A stretch of DNA of 64,000 bases, from NCBI RefSeq assembly GCF_029542085.1, contig NZ_CP107036.1, forward strand, positions 5,766,001-5,830,000, read 5' to 3'. Under the pieces are notes generated by a model, which was given only the letters and a program-made list of their open reading frames with translations, was not told the DNA's origin and did no database searches. Made by a program: the position numbers and the translations under genes. Shown piece after piece: positions 25,853-34,224 of the stretch (its first letter is position 1; every line of letters starts with the position of its first letter). The DNA comes from Sphingobacterium sp. ML3W. Lineage in GTDB: Bacteria; Bacteroidota; Bacteroidia; Sphingobacteriales; Sphingobacteriaceae.

Positions 25853-28135
25853 ATGATTTATAGCAAGGGAGGAACCTCCAGAACATTAAAGAATGAAGTT
25901 GTTACCGCCGATTTAGCGGTTGTGGGCGGTGGTATGTCTGGCGTGTGCGCTGCGATTACAGCAGCTAGGCAAGGTTTGCGTGTGGTGTTGGTACAGGATC
26001 GGTCTGTACTTGGGGGGAATGCCTCCAGTGAGGTTAGATTGTGGATATTGGGTGCCACTTCTCATATGGGGAACAACAATCGTTGGAGTCGAGAAGGTGG
26101 GGTTATTGACGAAATATTGGTTGAAAATGTGTATCGCAACCCCGAGGGTAATGCCGTTATATTGGATATGATTTTACTTGACAAGGTAAAACAAGAACCC
26201 AACATCCGATTGTTGCTTAATACCAGTGTCTATGAAGTCCACAAAGAAGCTGGTGAACGGATCAAATCATTAAGTGCTTTTTGCAGCCAGAATTCCACAC
26301 AATATACCCTTGAATCATCTTTATTTTGTGATGCTTCTGGAGATGGTATAATCGGTTTTCTCTCTGGAGCGGCTTTCCGCATGGGCGCTGAAACACGGGA
26401 AGAATTTGATGAGGCTATGGCACCAGATATTTCCTATGGAGAGCTTTTGGGGCATACACTCTATTTCTATACCAAAGATGTCGGAAAATCAGTGTCTTAT
26501 ACTGCCCCTGCTTTTGCCATGGATGTTACCAAAGAAATACCACGGTTCAAAAATTTCAATGCCAAAGAGCATGGCTGTAAGTTATGGTGGGTGGAGTATG
26601 GTGGGCGTCTAGATACCGTGCACGATACCGAAGAGATCAAATGGGAACTTTGGAAAATCATCTATGGTGTGTGGGATTATATCAAAAATTCAGGACAATT
26701 TCCTGAAGCCGACACGCTGACGTTGGAGTGGGTTGGAATGGTTCCCGGAAAGCGAGAAAGCCGTCGGTTTGAAGGTGATTATATCCTGACACAAAAAGAT
26801 GTGGTCGAGCAGCGTCAACATCAAGATGCCGTAGCCTATGGTGGCTGGTCCATCGATCTGCATCCTGCGGATGGTGTCTTTAGCGACCGTCAACCCTGCA
26901 ACCAATGGCATAGTAAAGGTATTTTCCATATCCCTTATCGCTGTTTATATAGTCGTAATATTCAAAACCTCTTTTTGGCGGGTCGCCTGATCAGTGTATC
27001 CCATGTCGCATTTGGTGCAACTCGGGTAATGGCGACATGTGCTTATGTCGCACAGGCAGTAGCGATTGCTGCAAAACTATGTGTTCAGCATCAACTTGTA
27101 CCACGGGAACTAGGTCAATCCTATTATATGACCGAATTGCAAAAAGAACTGCAACGAGCAGGTCAGTATATACCAGGTTTTCATTTGTCCGATAATAGCG
27201 ATCTTGTACAGCAGGCAGAACTCACTTCTTCAAGCAATTTGGACTTTAAGGGATTCTCCAAAGAAAATATTTTGTGGAAAAATCTGGACATTTCCGCCGC
27301 ACAACTTCTTCCTGTCGTTGCGGGTGCCTTGCCTATCTTTCTTTTGGAGATTGAAGCTATGCAGCCAACAATATTGGAAGTAGCGCTGAGAAGCAGTGAA
27401 AGGAAAGGTGGTTTTACGCCAGATCAGGAACTGGGAAAAATTAAAATTAGTGTAAAACCTGGTGTTCAGACAGTAACATTGGATTTTGGATTGAAGATAC
27501 ATGAGGATCAATATGTTTTCCTTACGTTTCTCCAAAACGAACATGTGCGATTGGCCTATACCTCTCAGCGAATATCTGGATTGCTTTCTGTTTTTAATGG
27601 AGTGAATAAAGCGGTTTCAAATAATGGTAAACAAGTAGCCCTGTCAGGATCTGGAGTGGATTCATTTGAATTTTGGACGCCACAACGTCGGCCCGAAGGA
27701 CATAATCTCGCCATTCAGCTAACAGCGGGACTGTCTGTCTTTGGGATTGAAAATGTGCGTAATGGTATTGATCGGCCCACAATTCGTCCGAATGCCTGGG
27801 TCGCTGCAACTGACGATCAGCAGCCAATAATTTCGATTAAATGGAAGCAGAAGCAGCGCATAAGAAGGATAGAAATTAATTTTGATACCGACTGGGATCA
27901 TGCGATGGAGTCCGTATTAATGACCCATCCTGAGACCGTTATGCCCTTCTGTGTGCGGAATTATAGCATTGAAGATGGAAATGGGAAGACTATTTATATG
28001 CAGCGGGGCAACTTTCAGACCAGAAATGTGATAGAACTTTCGGAACCTTGTGTTACAGACCAACTGATGATATCTCTTGAGCACCCTTCTCCAGATGTAC
28101 CAGCTGCCGTTTTCGCTATCAGGTGTTATGCATAG
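25853..28135 (+). CDS. FAD-dependent oxidoreductase (FAD_oxidored type)
   Basis: 760 residues. The N-terminal FAD-binding Rossmann motif GGGMSG (25-30) is followed by VLVQDRSVLGGNASSEVRLWILGA, diagnostic of the FAD_oxidored family common in Bacteroidota and Planctomycetes PULs. A later GRLISVSHVAFGATRVMATCA closes the FAD domain. Residues about 490-760 are beta-rich and end like a discoidin-type domain. There is no signal peptide, so the protein is probably cytoplasmic. The substrate is unknown, perhaps a sugar or sugar acid imported by the neighbouring symporter. Confidence 0.85.
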   Translation: MIYSKGGTSRTLKNEVVTADLAVVGGGMSGVCAAITAARQGLRVVLVQDRSVLGGNASSEVRLWILGATSHMGNNNRWSREGGVIDEILVENVYRNPEGNAVILDMILLDKVKQEPNIRLLLNTSVYEVHKEAGERIKSLSAFCSQNSTQYTLESSLFCDASGDGIIGFLSGAAFRMGAETREEFDEAMAPDISYGELLGHTLYFYTKDVGKSVSYTAPAFAMDVTKEIPRFKNFNAKEHGCKLWWVEYGGRLDTVHDTEEIKWELWKIIYGVWDYIKNSGQFPEADTLTLEWVGMVPGKRESRRFEGDYILTQKDVVEQRQHQDAVAYGGWSIDLHPADGVFSDRQPCNQWHSKGIFHIPYRCLYSRNIQNLFLAGRLISVSHVAFGATRVMATCAYVAQAVAIAAKLCVQHQLVPRELGQSYYMTELQKELQRAGQYIPGFHLSDNSDLVQQAELTSSSNLDFKGFSKENILWKNLDISAAQLLPVVAGALPIFLLEIEAMQPTILEVALRSSERKGGFTPDQELGKIKISVKPGVQTVTLDFGLKIHEDQYVFLTFLQNEHVRLAYTSQRISGLLSVFNGVNKAVSNNGKQVALSGSGVDSFEFWTPQRRPEGHNLAIQLTAGLSVFGIENVRNGIDRPTIRPNAWVAATDDQQPIISIKWKQKQRIRRIEINFDTDWDHAMESVLMTHPETVMPFCVRNYSIEDGNGKTIYMQRGNFQTRNVIELSEPCVTDQLMISLEHPSPDVPAAVFAIRCYA

Positions 28136-28179
28136 TCTTATAGAATGATAATATTCAGTAATTTAATAGTTGATACAAG

Positions 28180-29862
28180 ATGATAGATACAGTAGTTATA
28201 ATCGTTTTTTCGGTATTCATCATGCTGGTTGGGATAAGCTTCTCACGAACCGGAAGAAATTTGAAGTCCTTTTTTGCTGGAGGAGAATCCGTGCCCTGGT
28301 TTATAGGGGGGATGTCCCTGTTTATGAGCTTTTTTTCAGCGGGTACTTTTGTCGCATGGGGTTCAATAGCGTATAGTCATGGCTGGGTAGCGATTACCAT
28401 TCAGTGGACTATGTGTATAGGTGGGTTGATTACAGGTCTTTATCTGGCACCCAAATGGAAGGCCACAGGTAATCTTACTGCGGCCGAGTTTATTAAGGAG
28501 CGCTTGGGGAGTACAGTGCAGAAGTGTTACATCTATGTCTTCATGATTGTTTCGGTATTTCTCAAGGGCTCAGTGTTGTATTCTGTAGCCAAACTTGTTT
28601 CCGAATCATTGGACTATCCCTTGATTCCAGTTACCATTGTGCTGGGAATCCTAATGATTGCCTATACCGCCATCGGCGGTTTGTGGGCCGTAATGGTGAC
28701 GGATATTCTACAGTTTGTCGTCCTGACAGCGGCGATTGTAATTGTCATTCCATTGGTTTTTGACGAAGTTGGTGGTGTACAGTCCTTCTTGGACAAAGTT
28801 CCAGATAATTTCTTCAACGTTGTAAACGGTGAGTATACCTGGGGTTTTATTTTAGCTTTTGCATTGTATCATATTTTTTATATCGGAGGCAACTGGACAT
28901 TTGTACAACGGTATACCAGTGTTGATACACCACGATCGGCGTCCAAAGTTGCTTATTTATTTGCTGCGTTGTATATTGCTAGCCCGATTTTGTGGATGAT
29001 CCCACCAATGGTTTACAAAGCGATCAATCCGGATTTGACCGGCTTGGCGACAGAGACGGCTTACATTATGGTTTGTAAGCAGGTGCTCCCTGCAGGATTG
29101 CTTGGATTGATGCTCACAGGAATGTATTTCTCTACATCGGCATCCGCAAATACGGCCTTAAATGTTGTATCAGCTGTTTTTACAAACGATATCTATAAGG
29201 GAACGTTAAACCCGCAAGCGTCAGAAAAAAAGCTGATGTTTATTGCTCGTGCATCATCTTGGTTTTTTGGATTTTTTATGATTATTGTTGCGCTGATCGT
29301 ACCATTGATTGGTGGGATAGTCGAGTTCACCCTGAGTATAGGCGCCATTACAGGCGGGCCATTATTGGCGCCACCGATATGGGCGTTGTTTTCAAAGCGA
29401 TTGACAGGAAAGGCTACTGTATATATAACTGCTGTCAGTTTAAGCATCAATCTGCTGTTTAAGATTATTTTTCCTTTGTTGATAAACTATAAACTTAGTC
29501 GAGCCAACGAGATGCTGCTTGGTGTTGTACTTCCCTTCGTTTTGTTGGTTTGTGTCGAACTGTATGCGAAATCACGCGGGAAGATAAGTGCAGAATACCT
29601 TGCACTCAAACAAACTAAAGCCGCACGTAAGGAAGCTGTACAGCAGATTGATAAAGAAGAGGAGATGGCACTGAAAAATCAGAATAAATTTGGATTGAAG
29701 ATGATAGCATTTTCGCTCACCTTTATTGCGCTGTTGCTTTATGTACTGTGCTTTTTCTTTGCCGACCGTTCTCCATTAGTTGGTGGAATTGCTACGGTAA
29801 TACTTATCAGTTCATTGATCCCATGGCGAGCAGCCCATCGAGTTTTTATGGATCGGATTTAA
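28180..29862 (+). CDS. Sodium:solute symporter (SSS family)
   Basis: 560 residues with about 13 hydrophobic segments from the very N-terminus (VVIIVFSVFIMLVGISFS). The SSS pattern GGESVPWFIGGMSLFMSFFSAGTFVAWGSIAY and the later YFSTSASANTALNVVSAVFTNDIY are present. A hydrophilic stretch near 475-510 precedes the last membrane helices. It lies 44 bp after the oxidoreductase gene and probably imports the monosaccharide or acid released in the periplasm, driven by sodium. Confidence 0.92.
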   Translation: MIDTVVIIVFSVFIMLVGISFSRTGRNLKSFFAGGESVPWFIGGMSLFMSFFSAGTFVAWGSIAYSHGWVAITIQWTMCIGGLITGLYLAPKWKATGNLTAAEFIKERLGSTVQKCYIYVFMIVSVFLKGSVLYSVAKLVSESLDYPLIPVTIVLGILMIAYTAIGGLWAVMVTDILQFVVLTAAIVIVIPLVFDEVGGVQSFLDKVPDNFFNVVNGEYTWGFILAFALYHIFYIGGNWTFVQRYTSVDTPRSASKVAYLFAALYIASPILWMIPPMVYKAINPDLTGLATETAYIMVCKQVLPAGLLGLMLTGMYFSTSASANTALNVVSAVFTNDIYKGTLNPQASEKKLMFIARASSWFFGFFMIIVALIVPLIGGIVEFTLSIGAITGGPLLAPPIWALFSKRLTGKATVYITAVSLSINLLFKIIFPLLINYKLSRANEMLLGVVLPFVLLVCVELYAKSRGKISAEYLALKQTKAARKEAVQQIDKEEEMALKNQNKFGLKMIAFSLTFIALLLYVLCFFFADRSPLVGGIATVILISSLIPWRAAHRVFMDRI

Positions 29863-29987
29863 AATCCGGTTAACTTGCAAGGCATCGTATTCTTAGCGTT
29901 TTTTAACACGATACTCCTTGGATACCAGAAGCGAAACAGTTAAATTGCTGGAAATTTGTTGTCAATTAGAATATAAACATAAACAAT

Positions 29988-30968
29988 ATGAAAAGAAAAG
30001 CGGCATTTCTTTTAGGGCTTTTGGCTTCCGCTGCGCTACCGCAAGCAACTTTCGCTAAAGATTTAATAAAGGAATCAATTGTTCAAAACCAAGAAATTGA
30101 AGGAAAAGAACTGATCGGGCGATGGGATATCGAGGTAGACGTCAATGGTACCTCAGCACCTTCCTGGCTTGAAGTGAAATTGTCAGGTTATAAGACGCTA
30201 GTAGGTCACTATGTGAGTACTTCGGGGAGTGCAAGACCTGTTTCACAAGTTTTTTATGAAAATGGAAAGTTTAAATTTGCGATACCACCACAATGGGAAG
30301 GCGGAAAGATGAACTTAAGTGTGGAAGGTGAGATCCAAAATGGAACATTACAGGGTACAATAACGGAACCCGATGGAAAGACGCATCGCTTCAAAGGTGT
30401 ACGTGCACCCGAATTAAAAAGAACGGCTGCCGTTAAATGGGGAAAACCGATCCAGCTTTTTAATGGAAAAGATCTTTCTGGTTGGAAAGCTACAGGTAAA
30501 ACAAATCAATGGATTGTGAAAAATGGGATCTTGACCAGTCCACAGTCGGGTTCTAACCTTGTTTCGGAACAAAAATTTGAAGATTTTAAATTGCATGTTG
30601 AATTTAAAATTCCTTCGGGAAGCAATAGCGGTGTCTATCTAAGAGGGCGTTATGAGGTGCAGATTGAGGATAGCCCAAAAGATGCACATCCGAATGCTGT
30701 ACTTTTTGCAGGGGTCTATGGCTTCCTGGCAGCAAATGAAATGATGAATAAAGGGGCTGGTGAATGGCAGACCTATGATATTACATTGGTGGGACGTCTG
30801 GTGACGGTTGTAGCGAATGGTAAAACAGTGATCAGCAACCAGGAGATTCCGGGGATTACCGGTGGTGCGTTGGATAGTAAGGAGGCCGAACCGGGACCAT
30901 TGTATTTCCAAGGAGATCACGGACCTGTTGAGTTCCGTAAGGTCGTCGTTACACCTGCAATCAAATAA
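29988..30968 (+). CDS. DUF1080 (3-keto-disaccharide hydrolase-like) secreted protein
   Basis: 326 residues with signal peptide (FLLGLLASAALPQATFA). Residues about 35-135 are a beta domain (IGRWDIEVDVNGTSAPSWLEVKL); residues about 150-326 are the DUF1080 jelly roll (LFNGKDLSGWKATGKTNQWIVKNGILTS ... GEWQTYDITLVG). DUF1080 members include 3-keto-glycoside hydrolases and laminin-G-like binding domains, so an enzymatic role is possible but not proven. A 125 bp gap from the symporter allows separate transcription, although orientation and content fit the PUL. Confidence 0.88.
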   Translation: MKRKAAFLLGLLASAALPQATFAKDLIKESIVQNQEIEGKELIGRWDIEVDVNGTSAPSWLEVKLSGYKTLVGHYVSTSGSARPVSQVFYENGKFKFAIPPQWEGGKMNLSVEGEIQNGTLQGTITEPDGKTHRFKGVRAPELKRTAAVKWGKPIQLFNGKDLSGWKATGKTNQWIVKNGILTSPQSGSNLVSEQKFEDFKLHVEFKIPSGSNSGVYLRGRYEVQIEDSPKDAHPNAVLFAGVYGFLAANEMMNKGAGEWQTYDITLVGRLVTVVANGKTVISNQEIPGITGGALDSKEAEPGPLYFQGDHGPVEFRKVVVTPAIK

Positions 30969-30985
30969 TACAAAAGATTTATTGA

Positions 30986-31014
30986 AGAGACTGCCGCCGA
31001 GGTGGTCTCTTTTT
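30986..31014 (+). terminator. Terminator at the end of the PUL
   Basis: AGAGAC and GTCTCT pair around a GC-rich loop, followed by TTTT. It lies in the gap between the DUF1080 gene and the convergent Smr-domain gene. Confidence 0.7.
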
Positions 31015-31306
31015 AAACTCCAATGATGACAACGACAATGTCTTCATTTTGGTAAGAAGTATAGTACCGATCAATTGAACCACTTTCTTTATAGTCCTGT
31101 AATTCCTTAAATATCATTTTTTTTAAAGTACCTTTTCCTTTTCCGTGGATAAATTTGATTTCGTTCATTTCCCAATAAATGGCTGCGTCTAAGTTGGATC
31201 TCAGGAAATCAATGGATTCTAACATAAGTTCTTCAGCTGAGTAGTCTTCCCAATCTTCAAGGAAAGCATCAGCGTGTAGATCAACTATAGCGGGTGGTTT
31301 GCGCAT
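31013..31306 (-). CDS. Small Smr-domain protein
   Basis: 97 residues. VDLHAD near the N-terminus and IHGKGKGTLKKMI in the middle are the hallmarks of the Smr domain (as at the C-terminus of MutS2), which acts as a nuclease or nucleic-acid-binding module. Here it is almost the whole protein, with no MutS part. It is on the minus strand, convergent with the PUL, and 45 bp from the next minus-strand gene. The target is unknown. Confidence 0.85.
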   Translation of the reverse strand: MRKPPAIVDLHADAFLEDWEDYSAEELMLESIDFLRSNLDAAIYWEMNEIKFIHGKGKGTLKKMIFKELQDYKESGSIDRYYTSYQNEDIVVVIIGV

Positions 31307-31351
31307 GATTCAATATTTTACAGTGCCGCAAATGTAAAACAAAACAACGAC

Positions 31352-31771
31352 TTAATAGCTGAGGTCCGCGAGGAAATAAACTGCATCGGCAAATTTTTCA
31401 TGCCATTTTTTTATAATGGCTGCCATTTCATATTCTTCCTCTTCGGCATGAGTGAGCATCAATAGTTCGATCGCATCCAGTAATTGTTTGTGATCCAGAA
31501 AAAAACCATCATAGTCGCGGTAGGCTGAGACCGTTTCCTGAATAAGTTGTAGGCTATCGTGTCGAATCAGAATCATTGTATGACGGGAGGAAATACGGTC
31601 CAATAACCATTCCTTTTTGAAATCAGATGCGATATGCCTATTACATGCTTGGTTAAACAACATTTCGAATTCAACAATCTGACTTTTTAGACTATGTATA
31701 GCGGACTGGAGTTCCTCAAAAGTATTGATGATCCGTTCCTGTGTCTCCATATTTCTTGATATAATAGCCAT
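31352..31771 (-). CDS. Uncharacterised helical protein with UVR-like motif
   Basis: 139 residues, mostly helical and charged, without signal or membrane segment. The C-terminal AEEEEYEMAAIIKKWHEKF (about 111-129) resembles the UVR motif of UvrB/UvrC and McsA, a short helical hairpin used for protein contacts. The first ATG encodes MAIISRNMETQERI; an internal ATG at residue 8 is also possible. I do not recognise the rest. It is probably cotranscribed with the Smr-domain gene, so a nucleic-acid role is a fair guess only. Confidence 0.65.
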   Translation of the reverse strand: MAIISRNMETQERIINTFEELQSAIHSLKSQIVEFEMLFNQACNRHIASDFKKEWLLDRISSRHTMILIRHDSLQLIQETVSAYRDYDGFFLDHKQLLDAIELLMLTHAEEEEYEMAAIIKKWHEKFADAVYFLADLSY

Positions 31772-32066
31772 GATATTTTACTTAAAGTTTATATGATGTT
31801 GGTTCTTAATGTTTTAAATAAAAGCATGTAAGGTATATACAAATAGTTTGGCGAAATGTTTTCCCAATTATGAATAATAATAGACTGGTGATCTGTCGAA
31901 TGCGGCACAATATGAGTTAGAAGCCAACTACTTTTGTGAAAATTTGATACCATTTAAAGCTTATTCCAGAAAGAGTGGCTTTACTTTCTCAATAGTGGAA
32001 AATAGGTAATTTGCTTTTTTTTTACGTTATTCGCATAGCATAAAAACAGGTTAAAAATTGAATTGA

Positions 32067-32813
32067 ATGAAGGAGAAAGCAATCGGAAATTATCAATTAG
32101 AAATATGTTCCAATTCAGTCGCTTCGGCGATCGAAGCTGAAAAAGGTGGAGCAACACGTATTGAATTTTGTCAAAACTTAGAGAATGGAGGAACAACACC
32201 CTCTTTTGGTCAATTGAAGTTGGTACGTGAGTTTGTGCATATCGGTATTCACGTGCTGATTAGGCCACGTGGAGGAGACTTTCTATATACAGAAGAAGAA
32301 GTGTTGGAAATGATCACCGATATCGAGCTGTGTAAGGAATTGGGCATGGATGGCGTTGTCATAGGTGTGTTGAATGCAGATGGTACCGTGGATAAGATCA
32401 ATACTAAGCGTTTGGTTGATGCCGCACGTCCTATGCATGTGACATTTCATCGTGCTTTTGATCGTGTGGAAGATCCTTTTAGTGCATTGGAAGATATTAT
32501 TGCTTTGGGTATTGATCGTATACTGACTTCAGGTTTGAGAAATTCAGCTTTATCGGGTGCGCCTTTACTGCAACAATTGATCGAGCAGGCAAATGGGCGT
32601 ATTGTGATTATGCCGGGAGCTGGAGTGGACTCTTCCAATATCCAGACGATCTTAGCGGAGACCGGGGCTATTGCTATACACAGTTCGGCAAAAGAAAGCC
32701 AGCCTTCAAAGATGCAATTTGCACAGGATCAGGTCAAGGGAATGGATGAGGCACAGTGGATGAGCTCAAAAGAAAAAGTCCACCAAATGGTAGACTTATT
32801 AAAAAGCCTTTAA
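32067..32813 (+). CDS. cutC: CutC family protein
   Basis: 248 residues, full length for CutC. LEICSNSVASAIEAEKGGATRIEFCQNL at the N-terminus, RPRGGDF and the TIM-barrel motif TFHRAFD, then ILTSG and IMPGAGV are the conserved signatures. CutC was named for copper homeostasis in E. coli, but its biochemical activity is unsettled. It is monocistronic, and a hairpin overlaps its stop codon. The efflux operon with metal-related neighbours lies 21 kb away, so no local link is implied. Confidence 0.95.
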   Translation: MKEKAIGNYQLEICSNSVASAIEAEKGGATRIEFCQNLENGGTTPSFGQLKLVREFVHIGIHVLIRPRGGDFLYTEEEVLEMITDIELCKELGMDGVVIGVLNADGTVDKINTKRLVDAARPMHVTFHRAFDRVEDPFSALEDIIALGIDRILTSGLRNSALSGAPLLQQLIEQANGRIVIMPGAGVDSSNIQTILAETGAIAIHSSAKESQPSKMQFAQDQVKGMDEAQWMSSKEKVHQMVDLLKSL

Positions 32814-32831
32814 AGTATAACTTTAAAGGCT
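32805..32831 (+). terminator. Hairpin at the end of cutC
   Basis: AGCCTTTAAAG/CTTTAAAGGCT, an 11-bp perfect stem, overlaps the last codons of cutC. The T-rich tail is interrupted. It lies between convergent genes, so it may serve both directions. Confidence 0.6.
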
Positions 32832-32847
32832 GCTAATTTCTTTTTGC

Positions 32848-33018
32848 TTACTTAGCTAATTGATTTAAGATAGCATCGTTTTTAACGATTTGGTTGTCAG
32901 CTTTCATTTTTGATCTTGAACCTAACTCAACGTTAGTTCCTAATTTCAAGAACTGAACTTCAACACGTGAAACAGTTTTATTTCTTCTATCTTTTCTTTT
33001 TAAACGTGTAACTCCCAT
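32848..33018 (-). CDS. 56-residue basic protein
   Basis: ATG at 33016-33018, stop at 32848-32850. The sequence begins MGVTRLKRKDRRNKTVSR and continues with VEVQFLKLGTNVELGSRSK before ending LNQLAK. It is strongly basic at the N-terminus, with no signal. Such small, Lys/Arg-rich proteins are often ribosome-associated, and similar openings are familiar from other Bacteroidota genomes, but I cannot name a function. Codon use resembles the ribosomal genes in this window (CGT, GTT, AAC). It lies 32 bp downstream of tRNA-Cys on the same strand. Confidence 0.8.
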   Translation of the reverse strand: MGVTRLKRKDRRNKTVSRVEVQFLKLGTNVELGSRSKMKADNQIVKNDAILNQLAK

Positions 33019-33050
33019 TTTGATAATATTTTTATTGTTTAAATAAAACG

Positions 33051-33121
33051 AGGTCGGAAGCGGATTCGAACCGCTGTAGGAGGTTTTGCAGACCTCAGCC
33101 TAGCCACTCGGCCATCCGACC
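33051..33121 (-). tRNA. tRNA-Cys (anticodon GCA)
   Basis: Reading the minus strand, acceptor GGTCGGA pairs with TCCGACC, the anticodon stem GAGGT/ACCTC encloses CTGCAAA with anticodon GCA, and the T arm carries GGTTCGAATCC. Length 71, the usual size for tRNA-Cys without CCA. A TATTTTTG element (complement of 33147-33154) lies 25 bases upstream as the likely -7 box. Confidence 0.97.
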
Positions 33122-33500
33122 CTATTTTTTTCCTTTTGAAGGTCTGCAAAAATAAAACTTATAATTGGAATTAAAAAATCTTTGTGATAAAAGTTTTGTG
33201 TTTTTGAGCATTATTCTGAAAACCAGTCTGGTAGTTTTCGACTCGGTCATCACTTCGCATTCATAATTGTCTCGCCATTGCGTGCAAGCATATGGATAAA
33301 GTAACAATTTTGGCGATCCACTGTATCTTTTAGAGGACATTCAAAAAAAATCTGGCCCGACTTTTTTCGTTTGTTTTTGAGTGTATATGAGCAGATTATG
33401 GATTTTGGAATAGATATTGCAAATGAGACTGTCAGAAATCTCATACAAGAAATATATGAGAGTAAATGATAAAAGAACAAAGTAAATTAAATTAGGAAAC
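33122..33500. other. Intergenic region between tRNA-Cys and the beta-barrel gene
   Basis: About 380 bp. It must hold the divergent promoters. Besides the tRNA-Cys -7 box near 33150, I find no repeats, stable hairpins or protein-like frames. Confidence 0.5.
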
Positions 33501-34109
33501 ATGAAAAAACTATTATTATCTGCAACAATTTTATTTGGTTCAATAGGAGCTTTTGCACAAGGTGGATTGGGATACGGACTACGTGCGGGTGTAAATATTC
33601 CTAAATATTCGACAAGTTTGGGAGATACTAAATCAAACACAGGTTTCTTTGTCACAGGTTATTTGGATGCGCCTGTGTCACCATATTTTTCGGTACAGCC
33701 AGGATTGTCATTACAGAATAAAGGTGCTAAATGGGTTGAGACTTCTAATGGAGAGCTTAAAGAAAGTGTAATGTCGCTGGACATTCCAGTAAATTTAGTG
33801 GCTAAATTACCTACAGGTGGATCTGGTAATTTCTTTATTGGTGCAGGTCCCTATGTGGGATTTGGTCTAAGTGGAAAACAAAAAGGAAATTTGGGTGATG
33901 CTAAGAGCGAAAGAGATTTAGAATTTGGTAGCGGTGAAGGAAAAGATTTAAAACGCACAGACTTTGGTGTAAACTTCTTAGCTGGTTATCAATTAACCAA
34001 TGGTTTTCAGATCAATGCTGGTTATGGCCTGGGTTTAACTAACTTGGCGCCTAATAGCGGTTCAATCAAAAACCGCGTTTGGTCAGTCGGTATCGGTTTT
34101 GGACTATAA
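33501..34109 (+). CDS. Outer-membrane beta-barrel protein (OMP_b-brl_2/porin family)
   Basis: 202 residues with signal peptide MKKLLLSATILFGSIGAFAQ. Alternating amphipathic strands with GLGYGLRAGVNIPKY, LDIPVNLVAKLP, GAGPYVGFGLSG and NFLAGYQLTNGFQINAGYGLGLTN are typical of the small PorT-like/OMP_b-brl family. The last strand ends VGIGFGL with a C-terminal hydrophobic residue. Function unknown; possibly a structural or small-molecule porin. A truncated relative lies at 35776-36036. Confidence 0.85.
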   Translation: MKKLLLSATILFGSIGAFAQGGLGYGLRAGVNIPKYSTSLGDTKSNTGFFVTGYLDAPVSPYFSVQPGLSLQNKGAKWVETSNGELKESVMSLDIPVNLVAKLPTGGSGNFFIGAGPYVGFGLSGKQKGNLGDAKSERDLEFGSGEGKDLKRTDFGVNFLAGYQLTNGFQINAGYGLGLTNLAPNSGSIKNRVWSVGIGFGL

Positions 34110-34142
34110 GAAATATAAGTATTTAAGCTTATTATGAGGAAG

Positions 34143-34170
34143 AAGTCCCTGCATTTGTAGGGACTTTTTT
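34143..34170 (+). terminator. Terminator of the beta-barrel gene
   Basis: AAGTCCCT/AGGGACTT stem with an 8-base loop followed by a run of T. Confidence 0.85.
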
Positions 34171-34224
34171 ATTTCATAAACTTAAGTCAGCCGAAATTGT
34201 TATTTTTATTCAAAAGAATATTCA

